Origin: Azospirillum brasilense
GTDB taxonomy: Bacteria; Pseudomonadota; Alphaproteobacteria; Azospirillales; Azospirillaceae
Direction: 5' to 3'
Length of the DNA stretch: 64,000 bases
NCBI RefSeq assembly: GCF_008365405.1
Contig: NZ_QOKV01000013.1
Span: 1-64,000, forward strand
Each line of letters opens with the position of its first letter. Position 1 is the stretch's first letter. The notes beneath the pieces are model-generated. The model saw only the letters and a program-made list of their open reading frames with translations. It ran no database searches and was not told where the DNA came from. Position numbers and translations under genes: made by a program. This document shows positions 25,473-36,493 of the stretch, piece after piece.

Positions 25473-25756
25473 CCTCTTCCCTCCCTTGTTCGGCTCTTGT
25501 TCGGCCCCGGTGCCTGTTCAGGCTTGTGGAGGGGCCCTTTGGCGCATTGTAGCCCTTTTTGTAACCCGTCATCCGGAGAAATGGTCCCTGTGACGGGGCC
25601 GCCGCCAGAGGCAAACGGCGGATGTGAAGAAAAAATTACGCTGGAAACCCTATTTTCCGTGTGGCTAAATTCATGCTTGGCGGATGATCCGGCGATGCCG
25701 GGTGGCGTCGAACCCGATTCACCGCGCTTGGCGCCTCGACCGAAAGGTTCGGACTC

Positions 25757-26290
25757 GTGTCTACAGCCGATCCGCACTCCAGCGGCGTTCTGGACGCTCC
25801 TTTCTCGGGCGAGGGCGTTCAGGTCCGGGTCCTGGTGAAATGGTTCGATCCGGTCAAGGGCTTCGGCTTCGCGGCGCCGCAGGACGGCACGGCTGACGCC
25901 TTTCTTCACATCTCCGTTCTGAACCGGGCCGGGCTGCACGAGATCGGCGAGGGGGCCGAGCTTCTGTGCCGGGTGCTTCCGGGTGGCAAAGGGCCGCAGG
26001 TGACCGATATCCTGGAGGTGATGAGCACCGGTACCCCCACTGAAGGTCGCAACGCGCACCGCGACGCGGCATCCGGCCCCGAGGAAGAGCTGACGGGCAC
26101 CGTGAAGTGGTTCAAGCCGGAGCAGGGTTTCGGATTCGTCACGGCGGACGACGGAGCCAAGGACGTCTTCGTCCACAAGAGCGTCCTGCGCCGCTGCAAC
26201 CTGACCGGATTGGACTCCGGACAGCGGGTGCTGCTGCGGGCGCGCGCCGCGCCGAAGGGGCGGGAGGCGTCCTGGGTCGTTCTGCTGTGA
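25757..26290 (+). CDS. Tandem cold-shock-domain protein
   Basis: 177-residue protein with two cold-shock domains. CSD1 (about 20-88) has RNP1 KGFGFAAP and RNP2 DAFLHISVL. CSD2 (about 113-177) has the canonical TGTVKWFKPEQGFGFVTA and DVFVHKSVL. A charged linker of about 25 residues joins them. CSD2 is closer to the CspA consensus; CSD1 has lost some aromatic positions. Double-CSD proteins of this size are common in alphaproteobacteria and bind single-stranded RNA/DNA. It starts with GTG and lies in a 284-base divergent gap with fadD that I could not assign a promoter to. Confidence 0.88.
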   Translation: MSTADPHSSGVLDAPFSGEGVQVRVLVKWFDPVKGFGFAAPQDGTADAFLHISVLNRAGLHEIGEGAELLCRVLPGGKGPQVTDILEVMSTGTPTEGRNAHRDAASGPEEELTGTVKWFKPEQGFGFVTADDGAKDVFVHKSVLRRCNLTGLDSGQRVLLRARAAPKGREASWVVLL

Positions 26291-26400
26291 CGCAGCCCCC
26301 GGGGCCGACCAGGACGGTGGAGCATACGGACTTGTTGTATTTTCTTTAAGTACCACGGGCTACCATCGTCGACGTTTCTGCTCCTTTGAGGCTGACGGTG

Positions 26401-27063
26401 ATGCCTCTGTCCGGACCGCTTCACTTCCAATCCTCCGCTGGATTCGACCGCCGTGGTGCGGAAGGCGACGGGCCGCGCGCGGACGGCAGCTATCTGGACC
26501 GCGAGTTCGGGGCCTATGTGGTGCCGGTGGTGCTGGGTCATCACCGGATCTCCGGCCGCGACGACGACATGCTGGTGACCACGCTCGGCTCCTGTGTCGC
26601 CGCCTGCGTCAACGATCCGGTGGCTCGGGTCGGCGGCATGAACCATTTCCTGCTGCCCGGCTCCCCATCCGGCGGCGAGGGGTATGGGGTGGCGACCCGC
26701 TACGGCAGCGTGGCGATGGAGTGGCTGATCAACGACCTGCTGGAGCGCGGCGCCCGCCGCGAGCGGATGGAGGTCAAGCTGTTCGGGGCGGCCCGCGTCA
26801 TCGACACCAGCCTGGACGTCGGCGCCGCCAACGCCGCCTTCGCGGTGGATTATGTGCGGCGGGAGGGGCTGGCGCTGGCCGTTCAGGATCTGGGCGGGGA
26901 CAAGGGGCGGCGCGTCCATTTCTTTCCGGCCACCGGGCGGGCCTTCCGCCGCCTGCTGCGTCCCGAGGCGGAGCGGGAGACGGTGCATCAGGAGATGGAC
27001 TATCTCCAGGCGCTGCGACGCACCCCGATGGAAGGGGAAATGGAGCTGTTCGAGCGGCGCTGA
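26401..27063 (+). CDS. cheD: CheD-type chemoreceptor glutamine deamidase
   Basis: 220-residue CheD. The enzyme deamidates specific glutamines on chemoreceptors to prepare methylation sites. The catalytic Cys65 (TTLGSCVAACV) and His82 (GGMNHFLLP) are present, followed by the usual RYGSVAMEWLINDLLERGARRERMEVKLFG-type region and the FFPATGRAFRR tail. An N-terminal extension of about 35 residues precedes the domain. ATG at 26401 is preferred over a TTG (26386) and a GTG (26398). It is not in a chemotaxis operon here: a cold-shock gene lies upstream and a convergent hydrolase downstream. Confidence 0.88.
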   Translation: MPLSGPLHFQSSAGFDRRGAEGDGPRADGSYLDREFGAYVVPVVLGHHRISGRDDDMLVTTLGSCVAACVNDPVARVGGMNHFLLPGSPSGGEGYGVATRYGSVAMEWLINDLLERGARRERMEVKLFGAARVIDTSLDVGAANAAFAVDYVRREGLALAVQDLGGDKGRRVHFFPATGRAFRRLLRPEAERETVHQEMDYLQALRRTPMEGEMELFERR

Positions 27064-27067
27064 CGGG

Positions 27068-28150
27068 TCACTCCCGCAGGATTTCCGCGGCTTCCACGGT
27101 CATCCATTCCGCCTGGTCGTTGTCCTCGCCATCGGTGAAGAGGGCGACGGTCACCGGCTCCTCCCCCGGCTTGCGGGCTGGGAAGTGATAGGCGCAGGCC
27201 GATCCGCCCGGCCCGCCGCCGGTGTGTCCCCAATAGGGGCCGGCCTGCGCGTCGCACTCTACCATCAGGCCGAGGCCGTAGCCCGGCTCCACCCAGGGGC
27301 GCCCGCGCATCGTTCCCGGCACCGGGAAGGAGTCCTGCATCCGCGCCGCCAGGGCGTCGGGCAGCAGGCCGTCCGCGAACAGCGCATGGATAAGGCCGGC
27401 GATGTCCTCCGCCGTCGCGGCCACCACGCCGTGGGCCACCCAGCCGGGATGGTAGAGGGCGGCCACGTCGGCGGGCGGACCGCCCTTGCCGCCGAGATAG
27501 GGGCTGGGGCCGGTCCACAGGCCGGACAGGTCGCCGCGCTCCGTCGGCACCGACCAGCCGGTCAGGCCCAGCGGGCGGAACAGCTCGCGGTCGAGGGCCT
27601 GGGCGAAGGGCAGGCCGGTGGCCCGCTCCAGCACGCGCTTCGCCAGCAGATAGCCGATGTTGGAGTATGAGAACTCCCGGCCCGGCGGGGCGAACAGGTC
27701 GGCGGCGCGGCAGCGCTCCAGGAAGCCGTCCTCGCTCCACGGCTCTTCGCCCGCTCGCACGGCGGCGTGGTAGGCGGGGCTGCCGCCGTAATTGCGCAGC
27801 CCGGCGCGGTGGGCGAGCAGTTGGGCCAGGGTGATCCGGTCGGCCGCCGCGAAGTCCGGCAACCAGCGGTCCAGCGGAGCGTCGAGGTCGATCAGGCCCC
27901 GCCCGCACAAGCGCAGCAGGGCGGCGGCGGACAGGGTCTTGGTGATGCTGTAGACGAGGAAGCGGGCGGTGACCGGCGGAGGTGCTGCGCCGCCGCGGGC
28001 GATGCCGGCGGTCCAGGAGCGCGGACCCGAATGGACCGCCACCACCGCGGCGCGGGCCGCGGCGGGGCCGTCGCCCTCGTCGAGACAGGCGACGAGGCGG
28101 TCGGTCAACAAGTCGATGTGCCGGGTCGGAAGGGCGGCGTCAGTGTCCAC
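27068..28150 (-). CDS. Serine beta-lactamase-like hydrolase (class C fold)
   Basis: About 360-residue member of the beta-lactamase/transpeptidase-like family. The SxxK nucleophile is in VYSITKTLS (about residue 90), a YxN motif in FSYSNIGYLLAKRVLE, and a C-terminal HTGGGPGG box replaces KTG. No signal peptide is visible, so a cytoplasmic esterase or peptidase is likelier than a resistance enzyme. The GTG at 28150 is chosen because GAGGGA lies 7-8 bases upstream; the earlier TTG at 28165 falls in the T-run of the ppdK terminator. It lies downstream of ppdK but is separated by that terminator. Confidence 0.8.
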   Translation of the reverse strand: MDTDAALPTRHIDLLTDRLVACLDEGDGPAAARAAVVAVHSGPRSWTAGIARGGAAPPPVTARFLVYSITKTLSAAALLRLCGRGLIDLDAPLDRWLPDFAAADRITLAQLLAHRAGLRNYGGSPAYHAAVRAGEEPWSEDGFLERCRAADLFAPPGREFSYSNIGYLLAKRVLERATGLPFAQALDRELFRPLGLTGWSVPTERGDLSGLWTGPSPYLGGKGGPPADVAALYHPGWVAHGVVAATAEDIAGLIHALFADGLLPDALAARMQDSFPVPGTMRGRPWVEPGYGLGLMVECDAQAGPYWGHTGGGPGGSACAYHFPARKPGEEPVTVALFTDGEDNDQAEWMTVEAAEILRE

Positions 28151-28163
28151 GGAACCATCCCTC

Positions 28164-28197
28164 AAAAAACGAAGGCCCCCAGGGGTGGGGGCCTTCG
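28164..28197 (-). terminator. Intrinsic terminator of ppdK
   Basis: CGAAGGCCCCC / GGGGGCCTTCG stem of 11 bp, 6-base loop, followed on the minus strand by six Ts (28164-28169). It lies 16 bases past the ppdK stop and separates it from the hydrolase gene. Confidence 0.92.
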
Positions 28198-28213
28198 CGT
28201 CGTCGGGTACCGG

Positions 28214-30907
<2,694 letters not shown>

Positions 30908-31186
30908 CGTGAAATCCTCGTTCACCTCTATGGTCGTCCGGCCGTCGGCTGTGCGGGGAACCGGTGAAGATCAGCCCGGCGAACGGGTGTCCTTCTGGTA
31001 TGACCGCGCAACCGCATCCGATGGAGCCCCTTCTAGCCCCCCGCGGAAGGAGAACACAAGACGATCCGTTGCATAGCGTGAGCGCGACGGTGCTGATCCC
31101 ATTTATGCCACGGTGCGCGAAAGGGGCAGGCCGGACGGAAAACTACCCCTTATCCCTTGCGCGAAAAGGGAAATCCGTCATGGCCC

Positions 31187-31894
31187 TCACGGACCGCGGG
31201 CAAGATCCAGCACGGCGTCGGTGGCCGGCGGGGGCGGGCGCTCGCGGTCGGCGCCGCGGCGGCTGCGGAAGGTCCGGAAGGCGATGGCCATCCAAGTGCC
31301 GTGGAAGGCGAGGCCGCAGAGCAAGACGATCTCCCCCGGCACCGGCCCGATGGTCGCCCGTGCGAACAGCTCGTCCAGGCTCGACAGCGGCACCGGGTGG
31401 ATCATCAGCTTGCCCAGATAGGCCACCACCTGGATCAGGAAGATCCAACCGTAGTTCCGCCGCAGCCGGCGGCCCACCGCCTCCAGGTAGGTGATGTGCA
31501 GGTTGGGGTTCTGGTAGTCCTGGAACAGCGTCTCGTTCCAGCCTCGGGCGAACTGGTCGCCCTGGCCGCGCAGGATGGGGCCGAGGAAATACAGCTCCAG
31601 CACATGGGCGCGGATCCGCCAGAAGTCGAAGAAGCGGTAGCGCCGCGCCTCGATGTAGAGGAACACGGCAACCAGAAGCCCCACCAGCACCAGCGGCAGG
31701 GGGGAGGCGGTGGCGCTGCTGAAGGTCAGCGACAGGGCGATGCCGGTGGTCACCACCGCCCAGTTGGTGGTGGCGTCCAGCCGGGTCCGCCAGACGGTGC
31801 TGCGGTAGATCTCGGCCCTGTAGAGATGCGACAGGGCCGTGACCTCGGCCGAGGTGTAGTGGGTCTTGGGTGCTTTGGCGGCGATGTCGTCCAT
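31187..31894 (-). CDS. DUF2270 membrane protein
   Basis: 235-residue predicted inner-membrane protein recognised as DUF2270. It has hydrophobic segments near 48-65 and 68-85 (WAVVTTGIALSLTFSSA, LVLVGLLVAVFLYIEA), then a cytoplasmic loop with YRFFDFWRIRAHVLELYFLGP. Two further helices lie near 155-172 and 190-208. The function is unknown. It lies 54 bases downstream of bioB on the same strand and could be read from the biotin operon, but nothing links it to biotin. A weak CCCTTTT...AAGGG hairpin follows near 31155. Confidence 0.75.
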   Translation of the reverse strand: MDDIAAKAPKTHYTSAEVTALSHLYRAEIYRSTVWRTRLDATTNWAVVTTGIALSLTFSSATASPLPLVLVGLLVAVFLYIEARRYRFFDFWRIRAHVLELYFLGPILRGQGDQFARGWNETLFQDYQNPNLHITYLEAVGRRLRRNYGWIFLIQVVAYLGKLMIHPVPLSSLDELFARATIGPVPGEIVLLCGLAFHGTWMAIAFRTFRSRRGADRERPPPPATDAVLDLARGP

Positions 31895-31948
31895 GCTCGG
31901 CGTCCTCCCCCTGGCGATTCTTGCGCAGGGACCGGGGACGCCGGCGCG

Positions 31949-32947
31949 TCAGTGGGCGCCGCCGTCGGCCTCCAGCCCCAGCCGGTCGAACAGCCGCCGG
32001 TCGGCCTCATGCTCCGGATTGCCGGTGGTCAGCAGCTTGTCGCCATAGAAGATGGAGTTCGCGCCCGCGTAGAAACAGAGCGCCTGTCCCTCGTCGCTGA
32101 GCGAGCGGCGGCCCGCCGACAGGCGGACGTAGGAGCGCGGCATCAGGATGCGGGCGACCGCGATGGTGCGGATGAACTCGAAGGCGTCCAGCGCGTCGAC
32201 ACCGCCCAGCGGGGTGCCCGCGACCGACACCAGCTTGTTGATCGGCACGCTTTCCGGCTGCGGCGACAGGTTCGCCAGAGTCTCCAGCAGGCCGGCGCGG
32301 TCGGTGCGGCTCTCCCCCAGCCCGACGATGCCGCCGGAGCAGACCTTCAGCCCGGCGTCGCGGACGTTGGCCAGCGTGTCCAGCCGGTCGCGGTAGCTGT
32401 GGGTGGAGACGATCTGCTCGTAGAACTCCTCCGACGTGTCGAGGTTGTGGTTATAGTAGTCGAGCCCGGCGTCCTTCAGCGCGTCGGCCTGCGGGCGGGT
32501 CAGCATGCCCAGCGTCATGCAGGCCTCGAGCCCCATCTCCTTCACGTCGCGGACGATGTTCGCCAGCTTCTCGACGTCGCGGTCCTTCAGCTCCCGCCAC
32601 GCGGCACCCATGCAGAAGCGTCCGGCGCCCGCCTGCTTGGCCTTCTCCGCGGCGGCGCGCACCTGGGCGCGGTCCAGCAGCTTCTCCGCCTCGACGCCGG
32701 TGTCGTACTTCACGCTCTGCGCGCAGTACTTGCAGTCCTCCTGACAGCCGCCGGTCTTGATGTTCAGCAGGGTGGAGAGCTGGACCTTGTTCGGGTCGTG
32801 GTGCTGGCGGTGCGTCTCGTGGGCGCGGTGCAGCAGCTCCATGAAGGGCAGCTCGAACAGGGCCAGGATGTCGTCGCGGGTCCAGCGCCGGGCGGCGGTG
32901 GCGGCGGTGGTCATGGAATCCGCGGTCTGCATGGCGGTGTCGGGCAT
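31949..32947 (-). CDS. bioB: Biotin synthase
   Basis: 332-residue radical-SAM enzyme that inserts sulfur into dethiobiotin. The radical-SAM cysteines are Cys68, Cys72 and Cys75 (GGCQEDCKYCAQS). The [2Fe-2S] ligand region is also present (NHNLDTSEEFY, CSGGIVGLGE, and the MPRSYVRLSAGR arginine). GAGGA lies 6 bases ahead of the ATG at 32947. It is the last gene of the biotin operon, 23 bases after bioA. Confidence 0.96.
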   Translation of the reverse strand: MPDTAMQTADSMTTAATAARRWTRDDILALFELPFMELLHRAHETHRQHHDPNKVQLSTLLNIKTGGCQEDCKYCAQSVKYDTGVEAEKLLDRAQVRAAAEKAKQAGAGRFCMGAAWRELKDRDVEKLANIVRDVKEMGLEACMTLGMLTRPQADALKDAGLDYYNHNLDTSEEFYEQIVSTHSYRDRLDTLANVRDAGLKVCSGGIVGLGESRTDRAGLLETLANLSPQPESVPINKLVSVAGTPLGGVDALDAFEFIRTIAVARILMPRSYVRLSAGRRSLSDEGQALCFYAGANSIFYGDKLLTTGNPEHEADRRLFDRLGLEADGGAH

Positions 32948-32970
32948 GGTCGGTCCTCGGGAAAAGCGAA

Positions 32971-34275
32971 TCAGAGAAGGGTGTCGGCGGCGTCGCGGAT
33001 CGCGGCGTAGGCGCGGTCCAGCTGCCCGTCCGTCACGCAGTAGGGCGGCAGCAGGTATATCACGGGGCCGAGCGGCCGCAGCAGCAATCCCCGCTCCAGG
33101 AAGAAGCGCTTCAGCGTCTGCCCGACCGCGGCGGTGTAGCCCTGCGCGTCGTTCACCTCAATGGCGGCGATGGTGCCCATGACGCGCCCGCGCGACAGCT
33201 TCGGGTGGCTGGACAGGTCGGCGATGGCGGCGCGGTGCCGCGTCTCGATGCGAGCGAGGTTGGCGGCGGTCTCCGCCGAGGTGGTCAGCTCCAGCGAGGC
33301 CAGTGCGGCGGCGCAGCCCAGCGGGTTGGCGGTGAAGCTGTGGCCGTGGGCGAAGGCCCGGTCGAAGCCGGCGCCGAGGAACGCTTCGTAGATCGAAGCG
33401 CCGCAGGCGGTGACCGACAGCGGCAGGAAGCCGCCGGTCAGCCCCTTGGACAGGCAGATCAGGTCCGGTGCCACTCCGGCCTTGTGGCTGGCGAACAGCG
33501 CGCCGGTGCGGCCGAAGCCGGTCATCACCTCGTCGAAGATCACCAGCGCGCCGGCCGCCCGCACCCGCGCCGCCATGGCCCGCAGGAACTCCGGGCGGCA
33601 GAAGCGCATGCCGGACGCGCCCTGGACCAGCGGTTCGATGATGACGGCGACCAGCTCCGCCCCGTTGGCGGTCAGCCAGCGGTCGAGCCAATCCAGCGCC
33701 GCGGCCTCCTTGGCCTCGACCTCCGGGTCGCCGTCCCAGGTGGCGGGGTAGGGCATGCGGTCGACGGCGAACAGCAGCTCGTGGAACGGTTCATAGAATC
33801 CGGAGCCGACCCCCGCCGCCATCGCGCCGAAGGTGTCGCCGTGGTAGCTGCCCTCGAAGGCGAGGAAGCGGCGGCGCTGGACCTCGCCCTTGTTGCGCCA
33901 GTACTGCCAGGCGAGCTTCAGCGCTACCTCCACCGCGGTCGAGCCGTTGTCGGAGTAGAAGACGCGGTCGAGGCCGCCCGGCAGCACCTCGGCCAGCCGA
34001 GCGGCGAGGCGGGCGGCGGGGGAATGGGTGAAATCGGCGAAGATCACCTGCTCCAGCCGGTGCGCCTGCTCCGCGATGGCTCCGGCGATGGCCGGGTGGG
34101 CGTGGCCGTGCAGGTTCACCCACCAGGAGGAGATGAGGTCGAGGATCTCCCGCCCGTCCTCGGTGAACAGGCTGACTCCCTTGCCGTGGGTGACGGCCAG
34201 CGGCTCCGGCGCGGTCTGCGCCTGGGTGAAGGGATGCCAGACGTGGCGGCGATCCAAGGCGATGGTATCGGTCAT
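32971..34275 (-). CDS. bioA: Adenosylmethionine--8-amino-7-oxononanoate aminotransferase
   Basis: 434-residue class-III PLP aminotransferase making 7,8-diaminopelargonate from KAPA, usually with SAM as amino donor. Features are RHVWHPFTQAQT at the N-terminus, SWWVNLHGHAHP, YSDNGSTAVEVALKLAWQYW, the FDEVMTGFGRTG aspartate block and the PLP lysine in CLSKGLTGGFLP. Its start overlaps the bioCD stop by 4 bases (ATGA), so it is translationally coupled. Confidence 0.95.
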   Translation of the reverse strand: MTDTIALDRRHVWHPFTQAQTAPEPLAVTHGKGVSLFTEDGREILDLISSWWVNLHGHAHPAIAGAIAEQAHRLEQVIFADFTHSPAARLAARLAEVLPGGLDRVFYSDNGSTAVEVALKLAWQYWRNKGEVQRRRFLAFEGSYHGDTFGAMAAGVGSGFYEPFHELLFAVDRMPYPATWDGDPEVEAKEAAALDWLDRWLTANGAELVAVIIEPLVQGASGMRFCRPEFLRAMAARVRAAGALVIFDEVMTGFGRTGALFASHKAGVAPDLICLSKGLTGGFLPLSVTACGASIYEAFLGAGFDRAFAHGHSFTANPLGCAAALASLELTTSAETAANLARIETRHRAAIADLSSHPKLSRGRVMGTIAAIEVNDAQGYTAAVGQTLKRFFLERGLLLRPLGPVIYLLPPYCVTDGQLDRAYAAIRDAADTLL

Positions 34276-35693
34276 GGGAACACGCTGTCGAAGGAAGGAA
34301 TGAGCGCCGCCGCCTCGGCGACGGTTTCGGCGTCGATTCGGTCGAGCGTTGGAATTTCGGCCAGCACGCGGACCTTGCCGAACCGCTCGATGGCGGCGCG
34401 GTTGCCGGGGTTGGGCGGGCCGTTCAGGACCACCCCGACCACCGCCAGCCCGCGCGCCCGCAGCGCCTCCAGGCTGAGCAGCGTGTGGTTGATGGTGCCG
34501 AGCGTGCTGCGCGCCACCAGCACCACCGGCAGGCCGAAGCGGGCGATCAGGTCGATGATGAAGACGTCCTCCGTCACCGGCACCAGCAGCCCGCCGGCCC
34601 CCTCCACCACCAGCGGGCGGTCGGTGTCGGGCAGGGCCAGGGCATCAGCGTCGATGGCGACGCCTTCCAGCTCCGCCGCGGCGTGCGGGGACAGCGGCTC
34701 GGCCAGCGCGTAGGCCGGCGGATGCACGCGGTCCGCGGGCAGGGCGGCGAGGGCGGCCACGGTGGGGGTGTCGCCCGGTTCGTCCTTCAGGCCGGTTTGC
34801 AGCGGCTTCCAATAGGCGGCGTCCCAGGCCCGCGCGAGCACGGCGGAGACCAGCGTCTTGCCGACGCCGGTGTCTGTGCCCGTGACGAATACCCCGCGGG
34901 GCTGGGCGCCGTCCTTGCGGAACAGGCCGTAGGCGATGTGGTGGGTCATGGTCAGTCCTTCCGGCCGTTCCAGCCGGCGCAGCACGCGGCGCAGGGCGCC
35001 CGGCGGCAGGGGGCGGCGGCCCTCCGCCGGCAGATGGGCGCCGATGCCCTTCAGTTCGGCCAGGAACTCCAGACCGTCGGCATGACGGCGGAGCAGCCGC
35101 TCTTCCTCCACCGCTCCGCGGCCCCCGGCGGGCCACAGCCGGTCGAGGGCGTGGCGGGTGGGGTAGGCGGGCACCCCGGCCTCAAGCCCCAGCGCGTGGT
35201 GGGCCTCCCGCCACTCCCGGAAACTGTCGGCGGCGAGCGTGGCGACGGCGATGCGCCCGCCCGGCGCCAGCATTTCCGACCAGCGCGTCAGGGCGGCTGC
35301 GGGGTTGCGGAACCATTGCAGGGCGAGACTTGAGACGATCAGGTCGAAGGGCAGGTCGAAGGGGCCGTCGAGGTCCGGCTGTTCCCCGTCCATGATCCGG
35401 AACGCGGAATCGGTCGGGTCGCCCAGCGCGGCGCGGCAGCGCGCCAGCATGTCCGGCGACAGGTCGGTGAGCAGCCAGTCCGCCGGCCCGATCCGCTCGC
35501 GCAGGGCGCGGCTGAGGAAGCCGGTGCCGCAGCCGATTTCCAGCACGCGGGGGCGGGGCGGCAGGGGGAGGTGGGCGACGCGCTCCGCCAGACGTTCCGC
35601 CGCGATGCGCTGCACGGCGGCGTGCTCCTCGTAGCGGGAGGCGGCCTTGCCGAAGGCGGCGGCGATGGCGGCCTTGCGCGGGTCGGCGGTCAT
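34272..35693 (-). CDS. Fused BioC-BioD: malonyl-ACP methyltransferase plus dethiobiotin synthetase
   Basis: 473-residue two-domain protein in one uninterrupted frame. Residues 1-260 are BioC: VLEIGCGTGFLSRAL (50-64) is the SAM site, followed by LTDLSPDML, VSSLALQWF and the closing strand HHIAYGLFRK. Residues 267-473 are BioD: P-loop GTDTGVGKT (272-280), KPLQTG (296-301) and VEGAGGLLVP (363-372). The domains meet with almost no linker. BioC starts pimelate synthesis by methylating malonyl-ACP and BioD closes the ureido ring, so the fusion joins an early and a late step. An internal ATG at codon 249 (34949) has GGAAGGA 6-7 bases upstream and could give free BioD. It overlaps bioH and bioA by 4 bases each. 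Confidence 0.92.
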   Translation of the reverse strand: MTADPRKAAIAAAFGKAASRYEEHAAVQRIAAERLAERVAHLPLPPRPRVLEIGCGTGFLSRALRERIGPADWLLTDLSPDMLARCRAALGDPTDSAFRIMDGEQPDLDGPFDLPFDLIVSSLALQWFRNPAAALTRWSEMLAPGGRIAVATLAADSFREWREAHHALGLEAGVPAYPTRHALDRLWPAGGRGAVEEERLLRRHADGLEFLAELKGIGAHLPAEGRRPLPPGALRRVLRRLERPEGLTMTHHIAYGLFRKDGAQPRGVFVTGTDTGVGKTLVSAVLARAWDAAYWKPLQTGLKDEPGDTPTVAALAALPADRVHPPAYALAEPLSPHAAAELEGVAIDADALALPDTDRPLVVEGAGGLLVPVTEDVFIIDLIARFGLPVVLVARSTLGTINHTLLSLEALRARGLAVVGVVLNGPPNPGNRAAIERFGKVRVLAEIPTLDRIDAETVAEAAALIPSFDSVFP

Positions 35694-36493
35694 GCCGTCA
35701 GTCCGGCGGCGAAGGCGGCGATCCGCTCGGCGCACCAGCCCGGCGCGGTCAGCGGCAGCAGATGCCCGCCCTCGTAGTGCCATTCGACCGAAATCCGACG
35801 GCATCCACCATTCCCTCTCCCCCCTGGGGAGAGGGTTAGGGTGAGGGGGTTGCGCAATGCCTGATCGTCCGGTTCCCCGAGAACCCCCTCACCCGGCGCC
35901 TTCGGCGCCACCCTCTCCCCAGAAGGGAGAGGGGTAAGATGGCCGCGAAACGCCTGTTCGGTCATGGCTGGCGGCACGATGGGGTCCTGCGTCCCCGCCA
36001 GGGCCAGCGCCGGGCCGGTGAGCGCATCGCGGGCGTCCCAGTCGCGCAGCGCCCGCAACGCCTCGCCCAGCCGGGCCGCATCCAGCCCCTCAGGCAGCGG
36101 GGCCTCGGCGCCGCAGCGGCGCAGGAAGTCCGCGGTCACCGCCTCCGGCGCGGTGTCGAAGCGCGCGATCATGCGGTCCAACACACGGCGCGGCGTGGCA
36201 GGGGCGAAGCCGTCGCCCTCGGTGAAGCGGGGGAAGCCGTTGACCAGCACCAGCCCGTCCCAGGCGAAGGGCCGCTCGTGCAGCAGCCACAGCCCTCCGA
36301 AGGAATGGCCGACTGCGATGACGGGGCGTCCGGCGGGAAGGGCGGAAAGCGACGGCGGGCCGTAGAAGCCGAGATCCACCGCCACGCTTTCCCCCTCTGG
36401 AATGGCCTCCCGCACAGCGTCCCAGACGGCGGGGCCGAACCCCCAGCCATGGACGAAGACGAGCAGCGGCGCAGTCATTGCCCGCTGGGTCAT
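35690..36493 (-). CDS. bioH: Pimeloyl-ACP methyl ester esterase BioH carrying an in-frame repeat insertion
   Basis: 267-residue alpha/beta hydrolase that would free pimeloyl-ACP from its methyl ester. The catalytic triad is visible: Ser64 (VGHSFGG), Asp170 (GTQDPIVPP) and His244 (EGGHLLPLT). Between Asp and His, residues about 185-233 are a low-complexity Pro/Gly/Arg segment (LTPLPSGERVAPKAPGEG, NPLTLTLSPGGRGNGG). It is encoded by the palindromic repeat at 35813-35933 and is not part of the fold; normal BioH goes from strand to His loop in about 20-25 residues. The frame stays open on both sides. It overlaps bioF and bioCD by 4 bases. It may still be active if the insert loops out; this is untested. 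Confidence 0.85.
   Translation of the reverse strand: MTQRAMTAPLLVFVHGWGFGPAVWDAVREAIPEGESVAVDLGFYGPPSLSALPAGRPVIAVGHSFGGLWLLHERPFAWDGLVLVNGFPRFTEGDGFAPATPRRVLDRMIARFDTAPEAVTADFLRRCGAEAPLPEGLDAARLGEALRALRDWDARDALTGPALALAGTQDPIVPPAMTEQAFRGHLTPLPSGERVAPKAPGEGVLGEPDDQALRNPLTLTLSPGGRGNGGCRRISVEWHYEGGHLLPLTAPGWCAERIAAFAAGLTA
35813..35933. repeat. Palindromic repeat, copy A, inside bioH
   Basis: Left hairpin CCCTCTCCCC-n3-GGGGAGAGGG (35813-35835) and right hairpin CCCTCTCCC...GGGAGAGGG (35911-35933) flank an inner pair GGGTGAGGGGGTT / AACCCCCTCACCC. A GGCGCC-TTC-GGCGCC hairpin precedes the right arm. The same plan recurs at 54234-54373 and 57787-57928, with a half copy at 59442-59464. This copy is translated as part of bioH. 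Confidence 0.85.

Noticed and set aside
27068..28150. Beta-lactam resistance gene
   Set aside because: No signal peptide and an HTG-type rather than KTG box; a cytoplasmic esterase or peptidase fits better.
34272..34949. bioD as a separate gene only
   Set aside because: No stop separates it from bioC; the internal ATG is noted as a possible second start, not as proof of a separate gene.
35690..36493. bioH as a pseudogene
   Set aside because: The frame is unbroken, the triad is intact and both overlaps with neighbours are kept, so it is listed as a gene with an insertion.
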